From the NCBI RefSeq assembly GCF_020026895.1, contig NZ_JAINZW010000005.1, forward strand, positions 1 to 64,000: DNA of 64,000 nucleotides, in the 5' to 3' direction. Below, in pieces: positions 54,051-64,000 of this stretch. The first letter of the stretch is position 1. Each line of letters starts with the position of its first letter. This DNA comes from Novilysobacter selenitireducens. Lineage in GTDB: Bacteria > Pseudomonadota > Gammaproteobacteria > Xanthomonadales > Xanthomonadaceae. Position numbers and translations under genes: made by a program. Below the pieces are notes generated by a model. The model was not told where the DNA came from and did not search any database. It saw nothing but the letters and a program-made list of their open reading frames with translations.

Positions 54051-56807
54051 ATGACACCGACGACCGCCTCCGATCCCGCTGACGAGCCGCTGCGCACGTT
54101 CGATTTCGCCCCCACCGACAACCTGCTGCGCGAGGACGTCAAGCAGCTCGGCGCGCTGGTGGGCGAGATCCTGGCCGAGCAGCGCGGCCCCGCCTTCCTC
54201 GAAGCGGTCGAGCGCTTGCGCCGCGCCGCGATCGACCGGCGCGAATCCAACGCCCCCGTCGACGACCTCGCCACGGCGCTGCACGGCGTCGACCTCGCGC
54301 ACGCCGCCGACCTGGTGCGTGCCTTCGCGAGCTACTTCCAGGCCGTGAACCTGGCCGAGCGCGTGCACCGGATCCGCCGCCGCCGCGACCACGAACGCGC
54401 CGAGCACGGCGCCCAGCCCGAGGGCCTGCTCGACACCGTGACCCGGCTGGCAGGCGAAGGCGTGGACGCCGACACGATGGCCGCGCTGCTGGAACGGCTG
54501 CGCATCGAACCGGTGTTCACCGCCCACCCCACCGAGGCGGTGCGCCGCGTGCTGCTGGAGAAGGAACGCCAGATCGTGACGTGCCTGGTCGCCGACATCG
54601 ACCGCGGCCGCACGCCGGCCGAGCGGCGCGCCGACCGTGAGCGGATGCGCCTGGCGCTGACCGCCAGCTGGCAGACCGCCGAGGCACCGGCCGCGCGGCA
54701 GAGCGTCAACGACGAGTTCGAGCACGTCGGCTTCTACCTCGCCGAGGTGCTGTACCGCGTGCTGCCGGTCTTCCATGAGACCTTGGCCGACGCGCTGGAA
54801 TCGACCTACGGGCGCACGTTCGAGCTGCCGCCGCTGCTGGGCTTCGGCACCTGGGTGGGCGGCGACATGGACGGCAACCCGAACGTCGGCGCCGACACCA
54901 TTGCCGCGTCCCTGGCCGGCCAGCGCGGCCTGGTGCTGGCCGCGTACCGGCGCGACCTGCGCGCGCTGGCCGAGCTGCTCAGCCAGTCCACCGTGCGCGT
55001 GCAGGTCGACGACGCGGTGCTGGAACGGCTCGAGGCCTACCGGGCCCTGATGCCGTCGGAGGCGGCCGCGCTCAAGCCGCGCCACGCCGACATGCCCTAC
55101 CGCAACCTCCTGACGCTGATGGAGGCGCGGCTGGCCGCGACGGCGCGAGAAGAGCCGGCCGGCTATCCGGACGCGGCGTCGTTCCTGGGTGACGTGCAGC
55201 TGATCGAGGCCAGCCTGCTGGCGCACGGCGGCGAGCACGCCGGCGCATTCGCGGTGCGCCGGCTGCGGCGGCGCGCCCAATGTTTCGGCTTCCACCTTGC
55301 CAGCCTCGACCTGCGCCAGGACTCGGCGATGCACGACGCCGCGCTGGCGGCACTTCTCGAGAACCCGGACTGGGCAGACCGGCCCGTGGCCGAGCGTGTC
55401 GCTGCATTGCACGAGGTGATTGCCGGCCACCAGCCCACACCCGCGGTCGAGCCGGAGGCGGCGGCCTCGACGCTCGCGGTGTTCCGCACCGTTGCCGAGC
55501 TGCGTCCGCGGCTGGGCACCCGTGCGTTCGGCCCGTACATCATCAGCATGAGCCGCACCGCCGCCGATGCGCTGGCGGTGCTGGCGCTGGCGCGGATCGC
55601 GCACTGCGTCGACGACGACGGCCAGGTGCCGCTCGACGTCGCGCCGCTGTTCGAAACCGTCGCCGACCTGGAGGCCGCGCCCGACACGCTGCGCCAGCTC
55701 TTTGCCGATCCCGTGTACCGCGACCACCTGGCTGCGCGCGGCAACCGCCAGGTCGTCATGCTCGGGTACTCGGACAGCGCCAAGGACGGCGGCATCGTCG
55801 CCTCACGCTGGGCGCTGCAGCAGACGCAGTTGCAGCTGACCCGGCTGGCCGGGGAAAGCGGCGTGCGCATCGCCTTCTTCCACGGCCGCGGCGGTTCCAT
55901 CAGCCGCGGCGGCGGCAAGACCAGCCGCGCCGTGGTCGCCGCGCCGCGAGGTTCGGTCGACGGGTACCTGCGCCTGACCGAGCAGGGCGAGGTCATCCAC
56001 CGCAAGTACGGCATCCGCGCGATCGCGCTACGCAACCTGGAGCAGGCCACCGGCGCGGTACTGCGCGCGACGCTGCGGCCGCGCCCCGCCGACGACCGCG
56101 AAGCGCGCTGGCGCGACATTGCCGGGGAACTCGCCCGCGATGCGCGTGCGCACTACCGCGCGCTGGTGCACGAGCACCCCGATTTCCCGGCGTACTTCCG
56201 CGCCGCCACGCCGATCGACGTGATCGAACGCCTGCGCATCGGCTCGCGCCCGAGCAAGCGCGCCGGGCCGGAGGCGGGCGTGGAGTCGCTGCGTGCGATC
56301 CCGTGGGTGTTCTCGTGGTCGCAGAACCGCTGCGGGCTGACCGCGTGGTACGGCGTTGGAACGGCACTCGCGGCCGCGCGCGAACGCCACGGCGACGCCG
56401 TGCTGGCCGAGATGGCGCGCGACTGGCCGTTCTTCGCCACCATGGTGGACGACGTGGAGATGGTGCTGGCCAAGTCCGACCCCGCCATCTTCGATCGCTA
56501 CTCGCGCCTCGCCTCCGCGCTGCCCCAGGGTGACCTGCACGCCCGCCTGCATCCGCTCATCGCGGGCGAGTTCGACCGCACGCGCGACGCGATCCTCGCG
56601 ATCAAGGGCCAGTCGGGCCTGCTGGAGAACGACGCGCGCCTGCGCCAGTCGATCCGCCTGCGCAACCCGTACGTCGACCCGATCAGCCTGCTGCAGGTCG
56701 ACCTGCTGGCGCGCTGGCGCGAGGGTGGCCGTGAGGATGAAGCGCTGTTCCACGCGCTGGTGGCCACGGTCAACGGCATCGCCGCAGGCGTGCAGAACAC
56801 CGGCTGA
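54051..56807 (+). CDS. ppc: Phosphoenolpyruvate carboxylase
   Basis: Ppc makes oxaloacetate from phosphoenolpyruvate and bicarbonate, refilling the TCA cycle. I chose ATG 54051 (918 residues); a TTG six bases upstream is possible. The catalytic histidine is His159 in EPVFTAHPTE, the substrate loop reads FFHGRGGSISRGGG, the helix LGYSDSAKDGG is present, and the protein ends VQNTG, the conserved C-terminal motif that reaches into the active site. It is followed by REP module 4. Confidence 0.97.
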   Translation: MTPTTASDPADEPLRTFDFAPTDNLLREDVKQLGALVGEILAEQRGPAFLEAVERLRRAAIDRRESNAPVDDLATALHGVDLAHAADLVRAFASYFQAVNLAERVHRIRRRRDHERAEHGAQPEGLLDTVTRLAGEGVDADTMAALLERLRIEPVFTAHPTEAVRRVLLEKERQIVTCLVADIDRGRTPAERRADRERMRLALTASWQTAEAPAARQSVNDEFEHVGFYLAEVLYRVLPVFHETLADALESTYGRTFELPPLLGFGTWVGGDMDGNPNVGADTIAASLAGQRGLVLAAYRRDLRALAELLSQSTVRVQVDDAVLERLEAYRALMPSEAAALKPRHADMPYRNLLTLMEARLAATAREEPAGYPDAASFLGDVQLIEASLLAHGGEHAGAFAVRRLRRRAQCFGFHLASLDLRQDSAMHDAALAALLENPDWADRPVAERVAALHEVIAGHQPTPAVEPEAAASTLAVFRTVAELRPRLGTRAFGPYIISMSRTAADALAVLALARIAHCVDDDGQVPLDVAPLFETVADLEAAPDTLRQLFADPVYRDHLAARGNRQVVMLGYSDSAKDGGIVASRWALQQTQLQLTRLAGESGVRIAFFHGRGGSISRGGGKTSRAVVAAPRGSVDGYLRLTEQGEVIHRKYGIRAIALRNLEQATGAVLRATLRPRPADDREARWRDIAGELARDARAHYRALVHEHPDFPAYFRAATPIDVIERLRIGSRPSKRAGPEAGVESLRAIPWVFSWSQNRCGLTAWYGVGTALAAARERHGDAVLAEMARDWPFFATMVDDVEMVLAKSDPAIFDRYSRLASALPQGDLHARLHPLIAGEFDRTRDAILAIKGQSGLLENDARLRQSIRLRNPYVDPISLLQVDLLARWREGGREDEALFHALVATVNGIAAGVQNTG

Positions 56808-56850
56808 CCGCCTGACCGGCGAGGGGCAGCGCATCCGCTACACCTCGCCC

Positions 56851-58518
<1,668 letters not shown>

Positions 58519-58527
58519 CGCCGATTC

Positions 58528-58643
58528 CCTTCTCCCGGCGGGAGAAGGTGGCCCGCAGGGTCGGATGAGGGTTCGGTGCAAACGAGCTGCAACACGCTCG
58601 CGTCGGACCCTCACCCCAACCCCTCTCCCGGTGGGAGAGGGGC
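58528..58643. repeat. Second intergenic repeat family: nested inverted repeat between adhC and fghA
   Basis: CCTTCTCCCGGCGGGAGAAGG (58528-58548) is a near-perfect palindrome. A second, CCCCTCTCCCGGTGGGAGAG plus GGG, follows at 58620-58642. Between them GGTCGGATGAGGGTT and GTCGGACCCTCACCCC form an imperfect inverted pair. The whole could fold as one long hairpin inside the operon, between two co-directional genes. A degraded relative lies at 32599-32728. Confidence 0.7.
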
Positions 58644-58663
58644 TTCAGGAAAAGGATTGAGCC

Positions 58664-59494
58664 ATGCAGAAGATCGAATCCCACGCCAGCTTCGGCGGCA
58701 CGCAGGAAGTCTGGCAACACGCGTCCAGCACGCTGGGCTGCGACATGAAGTTCGCCGTCTACCTGCCGCCGCAGGCGGCCGACGGCCCGTGCCCGGTGTT
58801 GTACTGGCTCAGCGGCCTGACCTGCACCGAGCAGAACTTCATCACCAAGGCCGGCGCGCAACAGCACGCGGCCGAGCACGGCCTGATCCTGGTTGCCCCC
58901 GACACCAGCCCGCGGGGCGAGGGCGTGCCCGACGGCGACGGCTACGACCTCGGGCTGGGCGCCGGCTTCTACCTCAACGCCACGCGTGCGCCGTGGGACA
59001 CGCACTACCGCATGCACGACTACGTGGTCGATGAGCTGCCGGCGCTGGTGGACGCGCATTTCCCGACCACAACCGCGCGCGGCATCAGCGGACACTCGAT
59101 GGGCGGCCACGGCGCGCTAGTGCTGGCGCTGCGCAACCCGGGCCGCTACCGCAGCGTGTCGGCGTTCTCGCCGATCGTCGCGCCCTCGCGCGTGCCGTGG
59201 GGCGAAAAGGCGTTCACCGCCTACCTGGGCGATGACCGCGATGCGTGGAAGGCATGGGACGCGTGCGAGCTGGTGCGCGATGCCGGCCAGCGCGTGGAGT
59301 TGCTGGTCGACCAGGGCGATGCAGACGAGTTCCTCGAGGAACAGTTGCGCCCGGAGCTGCTTCGCGAAGCCTGCGGCGTCGCCGGCCATTCGGTGCAACT
59401 GCGCATGCAGCCCGGCTACGACCACAGCTATTACTTCATCGCCAGCTTCATCGGCGACCACCTGGCGCACCACGCCCGTGCGTTGAAGGGCTGA
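58664..59494 (+). CDS. fghA: S-formylglutathione hydrolase
   Basis: FghA hydrolyses S-formylglutathione to formate and glutathione, completing formaldehyde detoxification. The 276-residue esterase-D-type hydrolase has the oxyanion region [13 protein letters not shown], the nucleophile Ser145 in GHSMGGHGA, the aspartate in [10 protein letters not shown] and the histidine in GYDHSYYF. The gene lies 145 bases after adhC, separated by a repeat hairpin. Expression from the frmR promoter would have to pass this structure, or it has its own promoter. Confidence 0.96.
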   Translation: MQKIESHASFGGTQEVWQHASSTLGCDMKFAVYLPPQAADGPCPVLYWLSGLTCTEQNFITKAGAQQHAAEHGLILVAPDTSPRGEGVPDGDGYDLGLGAGFYLNATRAPWDTHYRMHDYVVDELPALVDAHFPTTTARGISGHSMGGHGALVLALRNPGRYRSVSAFSPIVAPSRVPWGEKAFTAYLGDDRDAWKAWDACELVRDAGQRVELLVDQGDADEFLEEQLRPELLREACGVAGHSVQLRMQPGYDHSYYFIASFIGDHLAHHARALKG

Positions 59495-59502
59495 GCGCGC
59501 GA

Positions 59503-59577
59503 TGTAGGAGCGGCTTCAGCCGCGACCGGAGTCGTTACCCAACGTCGGTCCCGATCGCGGCTAAAGCCGCTCCTACA
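59503..59577. repeat. REP pair: A and reversed A
   Basis: A forward (59503-59525) and A reverse (59555-59577, one base changed) lie between the convergent genes fghA and the ATP-pyrophosphatase-like gene. This is the reduced form of the module, without B elements. The reversed element provides the TAG stop codon of the minus-strand gene. The pair could act as a shared transcript end. Confidence 0.92.
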
Positions 59578-60274
59578 AGATCCCGTTCGAACCGGTGCTA
59601 TCGGGCTGCAGCACGAAATCGGTATAGGCGAAGCGCCCGTCACGCAGCACCGTCTCGCCCCGCGCCACCGGCAGCGGCGCGGTGAACATCGGGCCCGCGT
59701 GCACCAGCGTGTGGAACTCGCCGTTCTCGCCGCACGGGTCGCACGACGCGGGCAGTGCGTCGAGCAGGGAAGCATCGAAATCCCGGCCACTGAACGCGGC
59801 GTCCAGCTGCTGTGTGTCCACGCAACACAGCGTGGCGCGCAGGCCACCGGCGATCATTGCGTTCGCGAGTGCCCCGGTGTCGCTGCCGAACAGGGGGAAC
59901 AGCGGCGACCACCCGAGTCGCGCACACAGCGCCTCGCGCCACGCACGGATATCGGCCAGGAACAGGTCGCCGAACGCCAGCGTCGACAGCCCCGGCCAAC
60001 GCGCCTGTGCACGCCTCAAAGCGTCGGCGAACGAGGTTTCATAGACGGCGTTGTCGGCGCGTTGCGGGATCCAGGCTTCGATCACCGGCAGGCCGGCGGC
60101 GTCGGCCTGCGCGTGCAGCACGTCGCGGCGGATGCCCTGCATCGAGACGCGGTCGAAGCCCTCGGTCAGCGTGGTCAGCAGGCCGACCACGCGCACGTCG
60201 CCGCGCTGGCGAAGGGTGTGCAGCGTCCACGCGGCGTCCTTGCCACCGCTCCAGGAAAGCAGGATGTCGGTCAT
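59573..60274 (-). CDS. Diphthine-ammonia-ligase-like ATP pyrophosphatase (DUF71 family)
   Basis: The ATG giving MTDILLSWSGGKD yields 233 residues. SGGKD (9-13) is the ATP-pyrophosphatase loop, and the family block GENGEFHTLVHAGPMF is present near the C-terminus. Eukaryotic and archaeal members amidate diphthine on EF-2; bacteria lack diphthamide, so the bacterial substrate is unknown, though an amide-forming reaction is likely. The final residues GSNGIL and the TAG stop come from, or lie right at, the head of a reversed REP element, so the gene's natural 3' end may have been altered. Confidence 0.85.
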   Translation of the reverse strand: MTDILLSWSGGKDAAWTLHTLRQRGDVRVVGLLTTLTEGFDRVSMQGIRRDVLHAQADAAGLPVIEAWIPQRADNAVYETSFADALRRAQARWPGLSTLAFGDLFLADIRAWREALCARLGWSPLFPLFGSDTGALANAMIAGGLRATLCCVDTQQLDAAFSGRDFDASLLDALPASCDPCGENGEFHTLVHAGPMFTAPLPVARGETVLRDGRFAYTDFVLQPDSTGSNGIL

Positions 60275-60341
60275 GGGGGGATTATCGCCGGTGTGATCGT
60301 GACGCACGCCGTATCGGCGATCGCGCCCTGTAGGACGAACC

Positions 60342-60510
60342 TGTAGGAGCGGCTTCAGCCGCGAGCGCTTTCCCGGAAGGCCTTCACGTGTAGGAGCGAC
60401 GTGAGTCGCGACCGCGCCAGCCGGGCGGGATTACGGTCGCGACTTACGTCGCTCCTACAAGGGAGTGGCGATGCGCGGGTAAGGCCCTCGCGGCTGAAGC
60501 CGCTCCTACA
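60342..60510. repeat. REP module 5: A, B, reversed B, reversed A
   Basis: Elements are A forward 60342-60364, B forward 60389-60412 (one base changed), B reverse 60436-60459 and A reverse 60488-60510. A truncated head (CTGTAGGACGAAC) precedes it at 60328. The A-to-B spacer closely matches that of module 1, 24 kb away. The module lies between the ATP-pyrophosphatase-like gene and the unknown protein gene, both on the minus strand. Confidence 0.93.
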
Positions 60511-60539
60511 TAAGCATGGGGGTACCCGAGCGCGACGCC

Positions 60540-60893
60540 TCAGGCGGCGGTTACGTCGCGCAGTTCCCAGGCGCTGCCGGCCAGCAGGCGCAGGCGCTGC
60601 TTGAGCACGTGGCCGGGGATGGAGCTGGTCACCTGCAGGTCGATGTGCAGGTCGTGCTGTTCGCCATGCACCACGGCATTCGGGTCGGTTACGCCGAGGG
60701 CCGGGTCGACCTCGTCGGGCTCGTCCTGCAGCAGGCGCCAACGCTCGAACAAGGCGGGTTCGCGCAGGGCGTCCTGCAACTGCTCGGCGAAGCCGCCTGC
60801 GCCCTGCGCGGTGAACGACAGCGACGGCGTGGTGCCCCGTGCGCGGCTGCCATCGGGGAGTCGGATGTAGTAGCGGGTGGCCATGGTCGGCAT
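60540..60893 (-). CDS. Unknown small protein
   Basis: The frame from ATG 60893 gives 117 residues; ATG 60884 (MATRYYIRLPDGS) gives 114 and is equally likely. I do not recognise a family. The N-terminus YYIRLPDGSRARG looks like two beta strands with a turn, followed by an amphipathic middle (FAEQLQDALREPALFERWRLLQDEPDEVDP) and a C-terminal segment with strands (LHIDLQVTSSIPGHVLKQRL). There is no signal peptide or membrane span, so it is probably cytosolic. Codon use matches the neighbours. It lies between REP module 5 and the large amidohydrolase gene. Confidence 0.6.
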   Translation of the reverse strand: MPTMATRYYIRLPDGSRARGTTPSLSFTAQGAGGFAEQLQDALREPALFERWRLLQDEPDEVDPALGVTDPNAVVHGEQHDLHIDLQVTSSIPGHVLKQRLRLLAGSAWELRDVTAA

Positions 60894-60983
60894 CTCGTTC
60901 TGGGATGGGGTCAGCGTAGGCGGCCGCGGCTCCACCGGCCGTGAACGGTCCACCACCGGGGTGCCCCTTCCCCTCCCGGGAAG

Positions 60984-61015
60984 AACGGGGCGCCCGGCCC
61001 GCCGGACGCCCCGTT
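60984..61015 (-). terminator. Hairpin after the amidohydrolase gene
   Basis: AACGGGGCG (60984-60992) pairs with CGCCCCGTT (61007-61015), with CCGG pairing inside. It lies 41 bases past the minus-strand amidohydrolase stop. No T-run follows, so it is a stable hairpin of uncertain terminating strength. Confidence 0.5.
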
Positions 61016-61056
61016 GCCGGCCCCGCGCCCGTCGCGCGATCCGGCCCCCTGCGTTC

Positions 61057-64000
61057 TCAGTGAACGTGGCCCGCGCCGCCCTTCGGACAATGGCAGACCG
61101 CGGTCGGCCCGAACTGGGTGCCGAAGGTCTGGCCGTCGCGGTGGCGCTGCCAGTAGAAGACTGGCGCGGGGGCGGCGTCATTGCCGATCTCGGCCATGTC
61201 GGCGTCCACGTCGAACAGGCGGCCATCGACCATCACGTAGCGCGTGTCGATGGTGGCGCGGATGTTCTCCAGCGGGTTGCTGTCGAGCACCACCAGGTCG
61301 GCCTGCTTGCCGACTTCCAGCGAGCCGATCTGCCGCGACAGGCCCAGGTAGTCGGCGCCGTCGATGGTGAACGCGCGCAGCGCCTCGAAGTTGGAGAACC
61401 CGCCCTGGGTCAGCATCCACGCCTCCCAGTTCGGGCTCAGGCCCTGCAGCTGGCCGTGGCCGCCGACCTGGATCTTGACCCCGGCATCGCGCAGCGTCTT
61501 CTTGGCCTTGGCGACCTCGATGTGCCAGTAGTCCCAGTCCGGCGCGGTCTCGCGGCGGATGCTGCGCGCGTCCAGCGTCTCGCGCGGGAAGAAGCGGTTG
61601 AGCTTCTCGTCCTCCCACACGTTGTCGCGGGCGTACCACCAGTACTCGCCCGACAGCCCGCCGTAGCTCACCACCAGCGTCGGCGTGTTGCGCACGTCGG
61701 TCTGCGACCACATCTGCACGACGTCCTTGTAGAGCGGCGCGACCGGCACGTTGTGCTCGATGCCGGTGGCGCCGTCCAGGATCATCGTCATGTTGTGGTG
61801 GAAGGTGGAACCGCCTTCCTCCACCACCAGCATGCCCAGCTCGCGCGCGGCGGCGTTGATCTGCTGGCGCTGGTCGCGGCGCGGCTGGTTGTAGCTCTTC
61901 ACCGAGAACGCGCCGTTCGCCTTCATGCGCCGCAGGTGGCTGCGCGCGTCGTCCAGCGAATTCACCACCGCCTTGAAGTCGCCGTCGGCGCCGTAGAGGA
62001 TCGTGCCGGTGGAGAACACGCGCGGGCCGACCATGCGCCCGGCCTTCTGCAGCTCGGCTTCGGAGAACACGAACTCGGTCGTTGCCGACGGGTCATGCAT
62101 GGTGGTGATGCCGAACGCCAGGTTGCTGTAGTACGCCCAGTTCTGCTGCGGGACGACGCCCTGGCCGAAGTGCGCGGCGTGCGCGTGCGCGTCCACGTAG
62201 CCCGGGACGATGGTCTTGCCGCTGGCGTCGATGACGTTGGCGCCGGCGGGGATGTCGACCGACGCGCCCACGGCTTCGATCACGTCGCCGCGCAGGACGA
62301 TCGTGCCGTTCTCGATGACTTCCTCGGCGTTCTCCGCATCGCGCATGGTGACGATGCGCGCGTTGGTGAAGGCCACCACTTCGTCGGGCGCGTCCACCGC
62401 CACGGTCAGGCCCATCGGGATGCCCGGCTCCTCGAAGCTGGGCTTGGCCGGTTCGGCCGGCGCGCCGGGCAGGAAGGCGACGGCCTGGTCGAGTTCGCGC
62501 GAGTGGTAGCGGTCGCCCACCATCCAGTGCAGCGACTTCGAGTCCGCGCCCCAGTGCAGGTAGCTGCCCACGTCGGCGCTGACCTGCGTCACCGGCACCG
62601 CCTTGCTCTCCTTGCTCAACTCCACGGCCTTGCCGGTGGTGACCAGCGGGGCGACGTAAGCGTTGAACAGCTCGGTGAAGGCGACCCACTTGCCGTCCGG
62701 GCTCAGCTGCACGGCGTCGACGTACTTGAGGTCGAACACCTCGCGCGGGTCCTCGCCGTTGAGGCCGACCGACATCAGCTTCTTCTCCAGCCCGCCGCCG
62801 GTCAGGTAGTACACGCGCGTGCCGTCGGCGTTGAACTGCGGGGACTCGCCGCTGTCGGCCACGCGCACCGCCTCGCCACCGCCGGCGGGCATCACGTAGA
62901 TGCCGCGCTCCTGCGACCACAGGCTGCCGGTCAGGCCGCCGCCGCCGGTCTTGCTGTAGACGATGCGGCGGCCGTCGGGCGAAAACCTCGGCCCGTAGTA
63001 GAAGCCCTTCTCGTCGGTCAGGCGCTTGCCGGTACCGCCGCCATTGGCGTCGCGCACGTAGATCGCGCCCAGCGCTTCGTCCGACCACGTCGTGTACAGC
63101 AGCTTGCGGCCGTCGGCGCTGAAGCTGGGCTGATATTCGTACAGGCCGTCGTTGCCGGTGAGGCGCTGCGGCGTGCCGCCCGGCAGCTGCTTGCGCCACA
63201 GGTGGCCGACTGCGTGGAACACCACCGAGCGGCCGTCGGCGCTGGTGGCGACGTCGCGGATCATCTTCGGTGCGAAGCTGCCTTCGTCGATGGTCTGCTC
63301 GAAGCGCAACGCGTCGGTGGCCGTCTGCTCGACGCTGGCGGTGAACGGGATGTTGCGCGTCTCGCCGCTGGCGATGTCGACGCGCCACAGCTTGCCCTGC
63401 GCCCACAGCACCACGGCGCGGTTGTCCGGCGTCCAGTCGAAGCCCGTGTATGGCCCGAAGATCGCCCACGCCTCCTGCTGGTCATGGCTCAGCCCGTCCC
63501 ACACCGGGCGCACCAGGCCGCTGGCCAGGTCCATCACGTGCAGCACCGACTTGTCGCGGATGCGCTTCACGAATGCCAGCGACGTGCCATCGGGCGAGGG
63601 CTGCGGGCGCACCGCACCGCCGGCGGTCCCGATCAGCGTCTTGATCTCGCCGGTCTCGCGGTCCAACCGCTTGATCGCGTAGATCACCCCGTGCGGGTCC
63701 TTGTTGTACTGGAAGGTCGGGCCCTGGCTGACGTCCTCGGAGAAGTAGACGTAGCGGCCGTCGGGCGACACCGCCGGTTCGCCCAGGTCCTGCTGGTCGT
63801 TCTTCTGCTTGGTCAGCTGTACGCCGCCGCCGGCGCCCTGCGTGCCGCTGTGGTGGTACATCCACAGCTCGCCCGCACCGAGCGAGCGCTCGCCGGTGAA
63901 GTGCTTGCGGCCGATGATGAACTGGCCGTCCGGCGTCCACGCCGGGTTGTTGAGCAGGCGGAAGTCCTCCTTCGTGACCTGCACCGGGTTGCGGCCGTCG
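61057..64000 (-). CDS. Amidohydrolase with N-terminal beta-propeller (5' end outside window)
   Basis: At least 980 residues are present and the frame runs open to the window edge, so the start and any signal peptide are missing. The N-terminal 550 residues form a TolB/WD40-like propeller with repeated SPDGRxxxF motifs. The C-terminal part is an amidohydrolase: VPGYVDAHAHAAHFGQG holds the first metal histidines, later histidines lie in FHHNMTMILDG and GHGQLQG, and LEVGKQADLVVLDSNPLENI is the standard ending strand. Such secreted or periplasmic fusions are common in gammaproteobacteria, but their substrate is unknown. The last 12 residues (CHCPKGGAGHVH) are rich in Cys and His and may bind a metal. 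Confidence 0.9.
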   Translation of the reverse strand, partial: DGRNPVQVTKEDFRLLNNPAWTPDGQFIIGRKHFTGERSLGAGELWMYHHSGTQGAGGGVQLTKQKNDQQDLGEPAVSPDGRYVYFSEDVSQGPTFQYNKDPHGVIYAIKRLDRETGEIKTLIGTAGGAVRPQPSPDGTSLAFVKRIRDKSVLHVMDLASGLVRPVWDGLSHDQQEAWAIFGPYTGFDWTPDNRAVVLWAQGKLWRVDIASGETRNIPFTASVEQTATDALRFEQTIDEGSFAPKMIRDVATSADGRSVVFHAVGHLWRKQLPGGTPQRLTGNDGLYEYQPSFSADGRKLLYTTWSDEALGAIYVRDANGGGTGKRLTDEKGFYYGPRFSPDGRRIVYSKTGGGGLTGSLWSQERGIYVMPAGGGEAVRVADSGESPQFNADGTRVYYLTGGGLEKKLMSVGLNGEDPREVFDLKYVDAVQLSPDGKWVAFTELFNAYVAPLVTTGKAVELSKESKAVPVTQVSADVGSYLHWGADSKSLHWMVGDRYHSRELDQAVAFLPGAPAEPAKPSFEEPGIPMGLTVAVDAPDEVVAFTNARIVTMRDAENAEEVIENGTIVLRGDVIEAVGASVDIPAGANVIDASGKTIVPGYVDAHAHAAHFGQGVVPQQNWAYYSNLAFGITTMHDPSATTEFVFSEAELQKAGRMVGPRVFSTGTILYGADGDFKAVVNSLDDARSHLRRMKANGAFSVKSYNQPRRDQRQQINAAARELGMLVVEEGGSTFHHNMTMILDGATGIEHNVPVAPLYKDVVQMWSQTDVRNTPTLVVSYGGLSGEYWWYARDNVWEDEKLNRFFPRETLDARSIRRETAPDWDYWHIEVAKAKKTLRDAGVKIQVGGHGQLQGLSPNWEAWMLTQGGFSNFEALRAFTIDGADYLGLSRQIGSLEVGKQADLVVLDSNPLENIRATIDTRYVMVDGRLFDVDADMAEIGNDAAPAPVFYWQRHRDGQTFGTQFGPTAVCHCPKGGAGHVH

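Overview
The window is about 64 kb of a GC-rich gammaproteobacterial chromosome. It most resembles the Xanthomonadaceae/Lysobacteraceae (Lysobacter- or Luteimonas-like). The reasons are the very high GC, the large TonB-dependent receptors, a pteridine reductase beside folB and folK, the gpmI-envC-ctpA block, and many intergenic REP-like elements with a GTAGGAG head. This is inference; the 5S fragment at the left edge is too short to place the organism. Almost everything is chromosomal housekeeping. I see no prophage, insertion sequence, CRISPR array, tRNA gene or conjugation gene.

Layout. 1-150: 3' end of a 5S rRNA and its terminator. 680-8870: M28 peptidase, a secreted VNGSI-repeat protein, then gpmI-envC-ctpA, a short DUF1820 protein and a rhomboid protease. 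9.0-13.4 kb: FadL porin and a TonB receptor, each closed by a strong terminator. 13.5-16.7 kb: putA. 17.1-26.6 kb: the aa3-type cytochrome oxidase cluster (coxB, coxA, a 48-residue membrane protein, ctaG, coxC, an antisense DUF2909 gene, SURF1, a Sco-like CxxxC protein, ctaA, ctaB) ending in an MFS transporter. 26.6-32.4 kb (minus): rpsU, yqeY, yihY, dnaG and an S9 peptidase. 32.8-38.7 kb: tsaD, folB, an MscS channel, folK, pteridine reductase, MidA methyltransferase and a VanZ-like protein. 38.9-43.6 kb (minus): slt, an NDUFA9-like protein, a PH-domain protein and cca. 43.7-47.6 kb: TauE/SafE permease and a second TonB receptor. 47.7-51.3 kb (minus): cytochrome c4, two DsbA-type oxidoreductases and an endonuclease-fold protein. 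51.4-56.8 kb: engB, gshA, ppc. 57.1-59.5 kb: frmR-adhC-fghA formaldehyde detoxification, with a visible FrmR-type operator. 59.6-64 kb (minus): an ATP-pyrophosphatase-like protein, an unknown protein and a large amidohydrolase cut by the window edge.

How it fits together. Respiration is the main theme: structural, copper- and heme-handling genes for cytochrome oxidase, cytochrome c4, and two accessory proteins related to complex I factors (MidA, NDUFA9-like). Thiol biology is the second: glutathione synthesis (gshA) lies close to the glutathione-dependent formaldehyde pathway, near two periplasmic thiol oxidoreductases. Folate synthesis (folB, folK, pteridine reductase) forms a third group.

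The least conventional content lies between genes. Two REP families, A and B, occur in mirrored modules of the same order (A, B, B-reversed, A-reversed) at five loci, plus a simple A/A-reversed pair and one solitary A. They lie between convergent or tandem genes and never between divergent ones. In two places the REP head itself supplies the stop codon of the neighbouring gene. A seven-base C-rich tandem repeat abuts the tsaD start codon. I did not find a clearly new multi-gene system; the REP modules are the best candidate for an under-described one.
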